Of a DNA stretch of 64,000 bases, positions 40,684 through 53,600 are shown one piece after another. The stretch is from assembly GCA_034509425.1 (NCBI GenBank), contig JAVTVJ010000068.1:7316001-7380000 (forward strand), read 5' to 3'. Both the position numbers and the translations under genes were made by a program. Under the pieces are notes generated by a model, which saw only the letters and a program-made list of their open reading frames with translations, searched no databases and was not told the origin of the DNA. Position 1 is the stretch's first letter. Every line of letters starts with the position of its first letter. The DNA comes from Eopsaltria australis. Its lineage: Eukaryota > Chordata > Aves > Passeriformes > Petroicidae.

Positions 40684-40790
40684 ATCAGCACCAGAGAGTC
40701 CTGTGCAACTGGCTCTAGGTGGCCCTGCAGGTGGCTCAGATGAGCTCCAGAGGTCCCTTACAACATCAGCTAATCTGTGAATCTGTGATC
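40684..40790 (+). mobile_element. CR1 LINE 3'-end fragment
   Basis: Forward-oriented CR1 tail: AACTGGCTCTAGGTGGCCCT, then GAGCTCCAGAGGTCCCTTAC, ending in the terminal AATCTGTGAATCTGTGA repeat. Confidence 0.85.
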
Positions 40791-43700
40791 GTGTTGCTAT
40801 TTCACAGACACTGCAACGATGTGGGGATTTTTTTGCAACCTTCTTTTTAATTCTGATTAAATAGAAATAAGACAAATACACGTGCAAAAAAAATAATGTA
40901 TATGTTACTATCCTTCGAATTTTAAATCTAACAAGGCAGGAATCACTGAAATACTGAGAAATGAAACCCACCTGTATATAGGGAACACCCTTTAGGGTTC
41001 CAATTTTTACATCTCCCTACAACTGGCTATCCCATAAAAAATATTTAAAACTCTGAGTCAGCCACAGATCTCCATAATACTAACAAAGGGATCAACACTT
41101 GGAAATTATTATTTTTAAAATGTGGGTGTTTAAATCACTTAATCCTTCTTTTCACATTCTTGCTGATACTACTTTTAGTAAATCTACAGTTTTCAACATC
41201 AACATATTTTTCCTCCTAAATAGCAGCAAGCATTTAATGGATTACTTAAGTAGACATAAAACCAGTAAGACTTCTCCTTACACCATCTAAAGAAGCTTCA
41301 GAATTCTGTGCGTGAAAAGCAAAGGGAACACTTGTCTTTCTGCATTAAATAAAAGGAGTACAATAACCTTTTCTTGGCATAAAGCCATATACATTATCAG
41401 CAGACGAATTTTTCTTTAAAACAAAAAATGTATTGCCAGTGCAAATACACCAAGGGGTTAAAATAGTACAAAAACTGGGAAACTAGATAATTAAATGCAT
41501 ATTATGCTTAACTGGTAAAAATCTTCATTTCTAAAGCTAACATCCTCCGTCAAAAGCAAATAGCAATGTGGTAGTTCAAACATTAAAAAAAGCAATACAA
41601 AATACTCTCAAACGAAGTAATTTTTCTAAAGCATAGTTATGCCATTCCTCCCACACACGCGCTTACAATCTTTGATGTAATTCTATGCACCGTTCAAATG
41701 CTGCAGTTATTTCCCAGAGGACAATACATAACCTTTTTTTTTTGTATTTTCAATAAAAATGGAAAATTCAGTTAGATTTTCTTCATGCATGCAAATCACA
41801 GCAGCACACTTAATCCTAAGGAAGACATGGAGCCTGCAGTGGTCTGTAGGAAAACTGCAACAAAAAAATTCCAATGTATAAACAATGAAGGGGAGGTGGG
41901 GGCAATGTACATTGACATTTGTTATTGTTCTGCACGTATTAGAGCTGATCAGGGTAATGCAGCACAGGAAGTAAGACTCTGCTGAAAAGCCAAAAGAGAA
42001 ATACGTTTAACCTTATTAGCTGTTCCTGACATTTTTTTCCTCTTTTAGCACATAATGCATTAAGAGTCTACAGTGCTGTGACTGTAAAACCACTTACTTG
42101 GAACACTGATTTCTCATCTTTATTCTGCAGCTGTAATAAAAGTCTGAAAACCCTACTCCAGACTGCTTTTTCTTGCTAAACAAGGAGAACCTCCTTTCCT
42201 TAGGGTATCTGAGGCTCTTAGTCACAAGCAGAAGAAATGGAGTCTAAATGCACTCGCTATTGAGAAGCAAGTTAGAGAATACCAGCTTTTGACTCATGCC
42301 CTCCTGGAATTAAAATCTCTCCAAAAGCAGTACTACCTGGAAAAGAGCTCTTTTGAGTACGTGTCTTAATGTAATATGTAAGCTTACATGCATTTTCTAG
42401 GCACAGAAATGTATTGTTCTAGGAAAGTATTGAAAATATCAAGCCTAGCATACCAGCTCAAAGAAAAAATTCTGCTTCCCTTTACTGCTGTTTCTTAGTA
42501 ACTCATTTGGGATGCTGAGACAGAACCAGCAAGTTTTGTTTTGTTTACTGATTATGGAGTACTTGTTCATTTTACCTATCCCATAGATATTCTAAGAAAT
42601 CACCTTTGTCAACACAGCTGAACAACAAAATTTCACATAATAAAACCCTATTATCTATGAGTTACACCATAAAGATATTTCACCAGACACACAAACCATG
42701 CTTTGGTTACACAAAGTGCTAAAACAGAGCTTAAAATGCAATAATCTCTTCCATCCACCAAATGCATACATTTAAATGTAAATTTTAAAGCCATTATGCA
42801 TGCTTTATTCGGTGAGGTGCACAGCAAAGGCTGCCTAGAGCAGAATTCTTTGACCCCAGTTTTGTTAACATGCTTTTCTGCAGGAATAGGACATTTCTCT
42901 ACATCAAATGTTATACACATGTATGAAAATACAAGTATCTGAACACACTAGCAAACATTCACAACTGCACATATGGCTGGAGGCTGGGCCTTTGAATGCA
43001 GTGTACTGCATTGAGTAAGAATGCAATTATAACATACACAGTATAAATAATTTATCCCCTAAATGAAAGCTTTGTTTGCATGGTTTGACACTAAAAACAT
43101 TAAATTTTGTCCACCGTTTTTCATCATAATTCTCCACTAACAGCAACAGAAGGAGTGATGTGATGTGGGATAGATCAATAACCAGTGGCTATCAAAACTT
43201 TCCACTGCTACAACTGCAAACATAGGGAACAAAGAAATACATCCAGTTTCCATGTGTTCTATCTAAAATCCTTTGTAATTAATACACTAAATTTGGGAAA
43301 CAATTTATCTTAAACACATTGGTATGTTCATGTTTAAGACTTCATCCAGTCCATTTTGAGAATTCCAAAAGCACTGGATTACTTGAGAAGGGAGAAGTTA
43401 GGAGCTTACCAATCACCACCAGTCAGAGGAACCAGACTGCCAGAACTGCAGAAATTAAAACTTGGCTACTCCTGAAAGCTGCCCACACTCCAGCTCTTAG
43501 GAGCACACAGGCCACCAGGACAGCTCCTCTGACAACCTCTGCTCATGTTGCTGTCTGGGAGCAATCTGAATCAGCTCATAGCAACAGTGGCACTTTGTAT
43601 CACGATGGCATTATGGCTGTGCCAGAAGCATCAGAACTAGTTTCGACCAAACCCACTAAAACTCACCGTGGATTGTGCCTCAGCTCAGTATGATCTTCAC

Positions 43701-44912
43701 TCTAAGTGTGCCAGAACCTGGAACTGCACTTCACAGACACTAAGATAGCTTGAACCATCTGTCTAAAAGGCCACTGCATCACAACACCTGTACAGAAAAA
43801 CCTGCTCCCAAACACAGAGCAAGCTCAGCTCAACACTCTTCCAACTGCATTTACTGATACAACAGGTGCCCTGTATACACCCACAAAAATGAGATTAGTC
43901 TTTAACTGGAAAAACTTGTATTACTAATACCTAAAAGTTAAATGATGACAGTGTTGAAAACTTCAGATTTGCCACTGCTTTCAAAGTGGACAGGACTGCT
44001 CTATCCTGAATGGTATCAGTCCATATATATATATATTTGCATCTTATAAAATGATTAATAATTTCAAATCTAAGAAAAAGGTATGAATAAAGCATGATTC
44101 TCTCATTATGAAGATATTTATTGAGAAAATTATAGTGTATTTTATACAGAAAAGTAGCAAGTTAAGTATCTGTTAGTAACAAAAATATCCTATCTTTTTT
44201 AACTTATCACAAATTTTTAGCATAATAAGATGGGAATGAGCTACAAGTAGTATTTAAACTATATTAGTAATAATACTTTAAATCTAAATTAGGATTGCTA
44301 AACTACCCGCTCCATTTGTCTTTTTGTTATCTGAATCTTTATTGCTAAGTTAGTAAGTACTCCTGGCATCTTCTGAGAAAACGACATTAATGGTGCCCTT
44401 TGTTCAAGACACACAGGTTTTGACCTCACTGCCAAATGTCAAACTCACTTGTCAAAAACACAAGAATCTCAAATGTATTTAATTTCTGCACAAAACCCCC
44501 AAACTGGCAGCTATATGAATGAAAAAGGTCTGATACTTCCAGTGTGAGCTCAGTGGTTATCTGCTGTGCTGTGCTTGCTGAGAGGCAAATCAACACATGT
44601 GTAGATCCAAACCAGCCACAGGGTATAATTAAGGAAAGGGAAAGGAGATGAGTGTCAGTGGGAAAGTTTATAGGACATGTGGTAGAAATTAAACACGTTT
44701 GCTAGGTGTTGGAAGGGAAAAGACAGGAAGTATGTTGGTGCATGGTGGTATGCTCAGGGGATCTGAATGTGAACTGGAGCAATGGTGATGCTAGAGCCGG
44801 GTTATCCTATGGGCTAGTATATATAACAAGTCCACAGGAAGCCAGACTTCAGTAGTTCTGTCCTTTTTATCCAGTAACAGCTTTATGATTCTCCTATTCC
44901 TCTTCTAAATAC

Positions 44913-44926
44913 GGGGGGGGGGGGGG
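44913..44926. repeat. G14 homopolymer
   Basis: Fourteen consecutive G in KLHL15 intron 1. Such runs are prone to length error in sequencing. Confidence 0.9.
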
Positions 44927-45109
44927 AACCCAAACCCCAAACAATAAAAAGGCAAGAACTTTAAATTTTTAAGTGACGTTCCAGTATTCACCAAATAAAT
45001 CAAAGCTCTAGTACCAACCCTAGGTAGCTCTACTCGTTCAGATCACGGATACTTTTTTCGCGATCAGCCACAATGGGGAAGAAATGGCCATTTTGGGGGC
45101 AGGAACTCA

Positions 45110-46400
45110 GATGACCTACTTCAGCCTGCCTGCTCGCACGCTCAGCCCCGCTCCGCTGTGAGCGGAGCTCGCAGGCCGAGCTCCCCGGGAAGCGGGGCCG
45201 GCAGGCCCGGGGTCCGCGACGTTCGGCCGTGGGAACCCGAGGAGCCCGGCGGGGCTGCAGCCGCCCCGGACCCGCCAGGCATTCGGTGCGCCCGCCCGGC
45301 ACGGCCGTGCCCGATCCCCGCTCCCCGCCTGCTGCCCGCGGGCACCCGGCCCGCCGCCCCCGAGCCCGGGGAGGGAGGAGGGACCCTGAGGGCCAGGAGG
45401 GCGCCCGGGCCGCCCTCGATGGGGCGGGCGGCGGCGGGAGGGCCCGGGGGATCCTTCACCCACCTCTCGGCAGTGGCGGCGCTGAGGACGCGGCTCCTCC
45501 CGCTGGAGCGGCGGAGAGGGGCCCTGGCTCCGTGTACCATACAGCCGGGGGCGGCGGAGGGAGGCGCCGGGGGGCTGCGGAGAGGGGCAATGGCTGAGGC
45601 GAAGCCGGGAGGAGGAGGAGAAGGAGGCGGAGGAAGAAGGGGGGATCCTGGGCTCCCTCCTCCCCGCCGTCCGCGCTCGGGGGGAGGTGGGAGCCGCCCC
45701 CGCCGAGCCGCCCGGGCACCGGCGCTCCCGGCGCGGCCCGGCCTCGCCCCCGGGGTCCCCGCCGCCCTCACGCTTGTTTACCTTCCGCGCTGCCCCGCGC
45801 GGCCGCGGGCGCCATGTTCCCCCGGCAGCACCGCGCCGGCCGTCACTTCCGCCGCACCTGCGGCCGGCCGGGGGGGCCGGGGCAAGCAACGGGCACCGGC
45901 ACCGCCCCGGGCCGGCCCCGCTCCGCTCCGCTCGCCAGCCCCCGCCCCGGGCCGCCTCAGCCAGGCGTCGGAGCCCCGGCACGCCCCGAGGCGCACGGCT
46001 GGAGAAAGCAACACCGAGAAGCATCATCTGCGTCCGGCCCGCAAGGACGCGCATCCACACGCATCCGCTTTCGGAGAGTCGGGGAGCGCTGCTCTCTCCC
46101 ACCCCGCTGCCTCCAGGCTGCGGACCCTTTCTCCGAGGCTACGGCAGCTGCCCGGTATATAGCGCTGCATCCTGCCCCGGGCTACAGCGAGCCCTGCTCG
46201 GTGCCGGCTGAGCTCCCCCCCGGACACCGGCCAGCTGCAGGTGCTGCGGGCCGATCCCAGCTCCCTGCCCTCCGCAGGCTGCTTTGCCAGCCTGCGTGGG
46301 AACCGGGTCAGCAGAGCCCCAGGGGTCAGGGCCGGCAGCCCTTGAGCAGCGAACAAACTGCACACAGGGAGCAGAGCCCTGAGTGGGGTGAGCAGGGTGT
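45110..46400 (-). promoter_or_regulatory. KLHL15: KLHL15 CpG-island promoter
   Basis: About 1.3 kb of very GC- and CpG-rich sequence spanning the probable first exon. On the minus strand it contains the ETS-type CGGAAGTGACG just upstream of the exon-1 ATG region and many GC boxes. On the plus strand a G-run cluster at 45421-45450 could form a quadruplex. The long open frames in this block on both strands are composition artefacts. Confidence 0.8.
45782..45900 (-). other. KLHL15: KLHL15 noncoding exon 1 (5' boundary unknown)
   Basis: The minus strand reads GCGCGGAAG|GTAAACAAGC, a good donor at the edge of the CpG island that can splice to the acceptor at 37554. The 5' end is arbitrary here. 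The exon carries an ATG at 45815 (context GGGGAACATGG), which is out of frame with KLHL15. Confidence 0.6.
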
Positions 46401-49400
46401 TGTACCTTAGTACAACATCACCCCTTTGCTTTCACTATTTTGCCTTTGCCTGGCAAACTCTGATTTTATTGTAAGAGATTAACTAACCTACCTTTGGTTT
46501 GCCACTACCACCCCCAAACCATTTGCTACCCTTCTACATACCTTCACCTTGTATGTCACTCGCTGCTTTAAATAGCAGGCCACAGGCTGCCATCCTCTCT
46601 CCCTGTTTACTGCCGTTCCCATCCCCTTCACAGCCTATTTTCAGTCTCTCATTACCACCCTCTCCCCATTCTTGATTTATAAAACAAGTGTACCTTCTCT
46701 ATAGCTGCCACCCCCAATCTGAATGTCTTTCCCACCTTTCACAGCTTCACACAATAAACCAGCCATTCCATGCAGTGCTTCACAAAGACTTCCCAATGCT
46801 ATTCCCACTCTGCTCAACTGCCCACCTACTGATCCCTCTGCTACAATCAAGCTCCCATTCACTCCTTTATCCCACTGGCCAGACCTCTCGACTCCTTACT
46901 ATTCCATCTCACTCACTCATGCAGTAAATTTGCCCCATCTCCCCAGTCACTGTTTTAAAACCTGTTATTTGTGCACTTACAGTGAAACAACTGGCCTTTA
47001 CAGACTGACGCTGCCAAGACAGCAGGTGTTCCTGCCACCTGTGTCTCAAAGGAAGGACATTCCCTCCCTTTTCCATAAGGTGTATCTCCTGCTGCGGCAA
47101 GCATGTACCCATCCACATCTAATGCTTCAACAAAGAAAAATTAGTAGAAACTAAGTTTCTCATATACAGAAATGATACAACAAAAACTTCATGCATCCTT
47201 CTGCACGCCTCACACTTTTGACCTTCATAGGTCAGCAAGGGTGGAGAAAGCAAAGCAAGACTTTTATGTTTTACCTGACTGTCATTTTGCTGCCTGCAGT
47301 TTGTGTCAAGCTGCGGTGTAAGATGATCTTCAGGTCTCTCCTACACACTGTCACAGAAGAGGACCTCAAACCTAGCCACAAAACAAAACCACAGCAGCTT
47401 TGACATTTAAAACATCTCAGCATTTCAAAGCACAAAAGAACCCTCACATCCCCTTCTCCTTCGCACTGAACAGTTTGCTTCTACCAAAAAGTCAAAATAT
47501 GTTAATAATGTTTCAATTCTAGTCTCCTAAATAAAATTAAATAAAATTAAATTTAGGCCTCTGACAATGACCACTGGTATCAACATTACCTTACTGAATA
47601 TTAATTTATATAGAGATTTGGGTTGACCCCTCTGATTTAGGCACCTGTACAAAGTCAATGGCTAAGCAGTTACCACTGCCTTAAATGAGACTGTTGCAAC
47701 GAATAAAATTCTGGATATAGTTTTTTGAGCTACATTAATACACTATTTACAATTTAATTCTAATACTTTGAACTTTATTTAATTCATACATATATGTACA
47801 ATACACATGTATTGACATATGATATAATGTCAATCCCTAGAGATGTTCTTGCCTATTTTACTTCGGGTTGTTCAGCCTGGAAAAGAGAAGGCTCTGAAGA
47901 AGCCTTATAGACGCTTCCAGTGCCTAAAGCGGGCTCAAAAGAAGGGTAGAAAATGGACTTTTCACAAGGGCTTGTAGTGACAGAACAAGGGGGAGTGGCT
48001 ATAAGTGAGAGAGGGCAGGTTTAGATCAGTTTTTAGGCAGAAATTCTGTACTGTGAGGGTGGTGAGACACTGGCACAGGTTGCTCAGAGAAGCTGTGGAT
48101 GCCCCATCCCTGGCTGTTCAAGGCCAAGCTGGATGGGGCTTTGTGCAACCCGGTCTAGTGGAACCTGTTTCTGCCCACAGCAGGAAGATTTGAACTCATC
48201 GATCTTTGAGGTCCCTTCCAACACAAACCATTCTATGACCCTACAATAATCACACATTTGCAAGCTTTAGACTTTTCTGCGTTTTCTTTATACTACAAAT
48301 ACTTCCAAATAAGTGAATCAAAATAGCGAGAGTACCTCAGAATATGTAAAATGTACAATCTCATTGTTAAAATAGAAGCATCAGTTTGTGTATTTTTTTT
48401 CATATTCCTGACAGGGTGTTTGGCAAGGACTAAGTGCTTTTTAAAGGCTGTTTTGAATGTGACAAAAACTATTTCCATAATTTTACACTGCATTGCATTT
48501 ATTGCATAATTTTCACAGCTAAGTAACTACAAAGTCCAGTATTTTCAGTTCATTTTCATAAAAGAGGGATTATACATGCATGGACATCATGGCAACTACA
48601 ACCAAGTATTGCATCATGTTCCCACTACACCTTATGTATCTCAGTTGTTTTTCCCAGAAGTGAGATAATTAATACAAAATTGAAAACATCATGTAGCTTG
48701 ATAAAAGATTAGACATGAAAATGTATTTTCCAGACCAATGTACAACATGACTGGGTTGAAAGACAAAGTACATTTTGTCATTGCAACACCATCATAGACA
48801 CTGGAGGGTTTCTTACAATGTGCTCCTGGTAATTTCTTCAGATCAAGAACACTGGCAATGTGTTTGCTCTAGGTATATCCAGCAGAACTCGCTCCTAACC
48901 CTTGTATCAGGAAAGCATGGAAATAGTAGCATTTGTGAAAGTGGGAGGTTACAACCATTGTTAAACCAGGCATACCAGTTTCACACGGGTTTCCATCATC
49001 ACATTTCAATCACGTGGTTGTCTGCCTCAAACCTGCTTTTTTCGATCTGCAAAGCCAGACAAAGTCTGAGAACAAACGTGTTTTCCAACAGACAAAGCCA
49101 CTGTTGTAGGCACAACACACACATACTTGAGATAACTGGTCACCTGCCCTGAAACCTGTTCCCCTGACCACGGAGAAAATACTATCAGCCACATCCTCTA
49201 TGCCTTTAAGAGGTTCCCATGAAGAAGTCAGTTTGATTTCTCACAGGGAAGGGTTGGGAGTTTGGCCCTTACTCTCTGGTGAACCTCTAAACCGGCTCTC
49301 ATCACTGGATTAGGGATTTTATTCGATTTTTAAAGCATTTTTGTCATACCCAACTCTGGAAACAGCAAGTGTTTGGCGGGATTTTTACCTGCTTCGTACA

Positions 49401-49550
49401 AAACATTCAGGTAGTTCGTATCTTGGGGCAGCTCTCATCCACATGGTCTCCCTAACTATAAGCGCCCATTCTACAAAAGACAGTAACAAGAAGAAAGGTT
49501 GAAATTAGAAAGATCTGCTGCTGATGGCCAGCAGAGATTATAACACATGT
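46400..49550. other. Divergent intergenic region between KLHL15 and EIF2S3
   Basis: It holds a G-poor, pyrimidine-rich plus-strand block (46500-46960), a near-tandem AATAAAATTA repeat around 47530-47552, a CR1 3' end (47866-48244) and otherwise unique AT-rich sequence. No gene seen. Confidence 0.65.
47866..48244 (+). mobile_element. CR1 LINE 3' end, about 380 bp
   Basis: Forward-oriented and the best-preserved CR1 in the window: GGGTTGTTCAGCCTGGAAAA, GAGACACTGGCACAGGTTGC, CCCATCCCTGGCTGTTCAAG, GGTCCCTTCCAACACAAACC and the terminal ATTCTATGACCCTA. Translation gives the reverse-transcriptase C-terminal remnant WHRLLREAVDAPSLAVQG. Confidence 0.95.
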
Positions 49551-49559
49551 CCCTGTTAC

Positions 49560-50670
49560 TGTTCGAGCAGACACCGCGGTCGCCGTGCTCACTTCAGTAC
49601 CCACACGGACACCGTGCTCCAGTCCTGTCCCCAGCCGCCTTTCTGCACCGCACCCCTCGGCACCCCGAATAAATCCGCACGGCAACAAACCCCGAGCGCG
49701 GCCCGAGCCTCCCGCCTCCGCCGTGCCTTTCAGAGCGCGGTGCCCGTCCCGCAGCCCCGGCGCTGTTTCCCAGCGGCACCGCAGGCACCCGGGCGGGCTG
49801 TGCCGGGCTGCGGCGCTCTGTGCCGGGCTTTGCGGGGCGTCCGTCCCCGCGTCCTCCCGGCCCTGGCCGGGCTGCGCGCTCCCGCGGGCGCGCCGCGCTC
49901 CCGTTACCCGCGGGCCGCGCTCCCGCCCCGTGCGCGCACACGCTGCGCGGCCCTGCCGCAGGCCCCGGTTGCATCACCCGGCGTGAGGGCGACCGGGGGT
50001 CCTTTACAGGGCTGTCCCGCGGCGCGCCTGACTCGTGGCCGCCCCGCCGCGGGGCCGACGGCGGCCCCCTCGCGCTGATCGCGGTTTTCCCTTGAGCTCG
50101 GAGTCCGCCCCCGGGCCGGCCGGTGCCGCGCTGCGGGCCGGAGGGCGCCGGAGGCTGCGGGCCGGCAGCGGCGGTGCCGAGCAGAGCCCGCGGTCAGGCG
50201 TTCGCGCGGGACTCCTCACTTCCTACTCGGGCCAAGATGGCGGGGGACGAGGCGGGAGTGACTCTGGGGCAGCCGCACCTCAGCCGGCAGGATCTCGGCA
50301 CCTTGGTGAGCGCCGGCCGCGGGGCGCCCAGGAGCGAGATCGGGCTCCCGGGGCTCGGCGGGGGCGCCTCGGGAGCGGAGGGGGGGCGCGTGGGTGGGGG
50401 GTGCGGCCCGAGGGGCTCTGAGCCTTCTGCTGGGCCCCAGCGCGGCCGCTGCGTTCTGAGGGGGCGCGGGAGGCGGCGCTGCCTCGGGGGGCCGAGTGCA
50501 GCACGCTGGGGCCGAGCCGAGGGCAGGGGGGCGCGGGAGCGGGGCAGAGCGGCGGCGCAGGGAGCAGGTCCTGCCGGTCCGGGTGGGTGTGGGGCGCCCG
50601 GGCGAGGCGCTTCTCCTCCCGGTGAGTGCGAGGCTCGGCGGGTCCGTGTCCCGCCGGTGCGGCTGAAGCG
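49560..50670 (+). promoter_or_regulatory. EIF2S3: EIF2S3 CpG-island promoter
   Basis: CpG-dense, GC-rich block ending in intron 1. Just upstream of the start codon is a pyrimidine-rich stretch CTCCTCACTTCCTACTC, a plausible initiator/TOP-like start with a very short 5'UTR. It includes an ETS-type core (reverse of CACTTCCT). The start codon lies within a YY1-type CAAGATGGCGG. The exact start site is inferred. Confidence 0.8.
50237..50305 (+). CDS. EIF2S3: EIF2S3 coding exon 1
   Basis: Residues 1-23 ([20 protein letters not shown] + GTL), donor GTGAGC, phase 0. Confidence 0.97.
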
Positions 50671-53600
50671 TTTATGGCTCCCTGGTGGGTGCAGTTTTCA
50701 CTATGTAAAATTTACCCTGCTCTGTGGTGTTAAAGACTCTTCTCTTTCCAAAGTGGAACCATAAATTTGCGCCGTGTTTCTCCAGCAAGCTCGAGGGGTT
50801 GACTGTCAGCCCTGTCTTGGTTGGTTGGCCAAGAAAATTTTCTTGACTATTAACAACTACCAGTGCCACCAGTTGCAGTGGTCTCCTGTTGTGGTAGCCT
50901 TGCCTATTAAATGTTTTACCTGGGCTGCCTCGCTTATTACCTTTATATGCTAGTCTAAGTGTATATGTAATGTATATTTCAAATTCAAGTGTATATTTAT
51001 ATAGAATATACATAATCCAAAATCCTGCTGCTGTGACCGTGGTGCTCAAACTGGAACAGCTTATTTGTCTTCACGTAATAAGATTCCATGTTCCTCGGGC
51101 TTGAGCACAAGAATTCCCTTTGTGCTACGGCGAGCATCTCAGTTATTTCAGAGAGTTTCTTTACTTCCTCTCATTGTTGACCATGGCATTTCCTCGTCGG
51201 AAAAGGCACAGGTAGAGACGAGCTGGAAGGGCAACAGGAATTACTTTTGAGGCCTGTTCTGTCGGCCGTTGAGTGCTTATGGCTGAGTGGAGCTTCTTGC
51301 TGAGCAATAGCTTTATGCCAGTCTTGAGGAAAAAACTCCATGCGTGCATGCTGGTGTGCACCAGGAAGAATTCTCCTGGCGGCAGGAATTGCATCACGCT
51401 GAAGTTCTGGTCGTCCGGCCACATGGTGCCATCTGCAGGTCACGTTCCGAACGCCGGGAAGTCATTTTAAGTTCCATATATGAGAAATATAAATTTAATT
51501 GTGTGTCTTAGGTGTTCGAAACTTGTTTTGTATTGAAAATGAACATTTTATTCATGTCGTACCTGAGAACACAATGACTGAGCTTGCGTTTTTACACGGA
51601 TGTGTTTGATCGTTTTGCACAGAACCTTAATGTACCAGTGTACACATGTGATTTAATGTTTGTGTTATTTGTATCTTAAATTTTGTTTTGCACCAACATT
51701 CTGGCATCATGAATCTTTGCTTTAAGTGAGTGGCTCATCCATATGCAGGATGGAAATTAGCTGTACAGAGGAACATTTTGGTGGATTTCAATGCTTGTCC
51801 ATTATTTGGACAAACAGCTCTAAAAAAACCTAAACAATTCTTTCAGAGTTGTTTCTTTACCTATATAGAGTGTGTTTGTGAGGGTTTTGTTTTGTCAGTG
51901 ACTACCAATAAGTTCACACAATAGACTTTTAGGACAGCAGAATTTTTGTTTGGTACCTAAAGCAGCAATAACAATATCTGAGGAAAAAAATAGCTATGAA
52001 AAAGAATAAAAATTCATGGTGCTAATGCAACCTCTGGACCCGTTGATTCCAAAATGTTAGTTGTAGTTATATATTGGCTGTGATGCAACCTTACACCAAA
52101 TAACAACTGTTCATTGACAAGGCTTTGTTTTTAAAATATTAGCACAGTTTATCATGTAGCCTGTTGAAAATGAATTTGCCTGATATATGCACTTTGGGTT
52201 CAGGGGTAGGTAAGGGCTTGGGGTGTTTTGTTAGAAGCTTATTTGAGGTGTTGTGTTTTGTTTAGTCCCATTTTTAACACCTTGAAGCCAAGACTGATTT
52301 ACAGTTAGGGTTTTGAATTGTAGCCTGTACTGATTCACAAGCAGGACTTGGTTCACTTTTGGTCGTATTTCACACACTTAAAAGGCTGGAATGCACATAA
52401 TCTATCTGGATTTTGCTGAATAGAACTGTAGGGTAATTTTCAAGTTTCTAAATTTTTAACTTTCTAAACATTCATATACAAGATGAATAAATTCTAAAAT
52501 CTCCTTATACAGGATGTTACCAAGTTGACGCCTCTTTCACCAGAAGTCATCAGCAGACAAGCAACAATTAATATAGGTAAAAACAAACTTATAAAAAAGA
52601 GGGGTGTGTTAAGGTTACTCTTTGGTGCTCATGCTGTAAGGTATAGTGCCTGTGAGGTAACACTTTCAAGAAATCTCTACAGAAACAGTTACATAGTAGT
52701 TTTAGGGACTTGTGAAGCCCTTTTGACTTGAAAAGCATCAATTTTACTTCAGGAACACAGTTGAATGGTGTGGGGAATAGTTGCTAAAGCAAAATTTGTT
52801 TTACGTTGAAATAAAACATTGAAATGAGCTTCATTAAAATGCAAAGATCCGTCCATTGGGAGCACAATTTCAGGTCTTGTTTGTTTAAACAAAAATGATT
52901 ACAAATTCCATATGTACTTTTGATGGGGGTTCTGGACTTACTGACTGGAGAATTTGGGGTAATTGTGTATTGATTGTAGTGGAACATTGCACAGAATTAA
53001 ACAGTGGTTATTGACAGGCATTTCCTTTTAAAATACAGGTACAATTGGTCATGTAGCCCATGGAAAGTCGACAGTAGTCAAAGCTATATCTGGAGTTCAT
53101 ACTGTCAGATTTAAAAATGAACTGGAAAGAAATATCACAATCAAGCTTGGTTATGCTAATGCAAAGGTGAGTCATTACTGTAAATGTAGCAGCTACGTTG
53201 CTAATATATTTCATGGGGGATGTAAGCTTACAGGGAACTAAACCTTGAGGAATTAAACCTTTTTTCAATTTAAAAAAATCACAGATTTACAAGCTGGATG
53301 ACCCAAGCTGCTCTCGACCAGAGTGTTACCGATCCTGTGGAAGTAGCACCCCAGATGAGTTCCCAACAGATATTCCTGGCACCAAAGGGAACTTTAAACT
53401 AGTCAGGTAACTGCTTTAAATGACTGAAATAAATTGTGTTTACTTCCCTTTGTATGAAGACAGGCTTGAGCTGTGAGCTGAATGGGTTCTGGCAGACTAC
53501 GCATTCTTAGATAGGGCACCCCTGGGCTAAGGCATTGTCTAAACTGTCCTGAATTTGTTGGTGGTGATGAGCACTCCATGGTACAGCATATCTGTATCTG

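Larger units (their letters stand above)
37555..45781 (-). other. KLHL15: KLHL15 intron 1 (5'UTR intron)
   Basis: About 8.2 kb, AT-rich. Contains one short CR1 3' end (40684-40790), a C7-T-C9 tract (38170-38186), an (AT)n run near 44023-44036 and a G14 run (44913-44926). The 124-codon open frame at 43319-43693 has no recognisable domain. Confidence 0.65.

Noticed and set aside
43319..43693. 124-codon plus-strand frame in KLHL15 intron 1
   Set aside because: No family resemblance, and a length that can arise by chance in 64 kb.
45116..46162. Very long open frames (over 320 codons) on both strands
   Set aside because: They lie in the KLHL15 CpG island, where high GC suppresses stops. The translations are low-complexity Pro/Gly/Arg/Ala with no domain, and opposite strands are open at once.
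49524..50764. Open frames of 120-215 codons around the EIF2S3 promoter
   Set aside because: Composition artefact of the CpG island; the 213-codon frame merely contains EIF2S3 exon 1 and reads through its donor.
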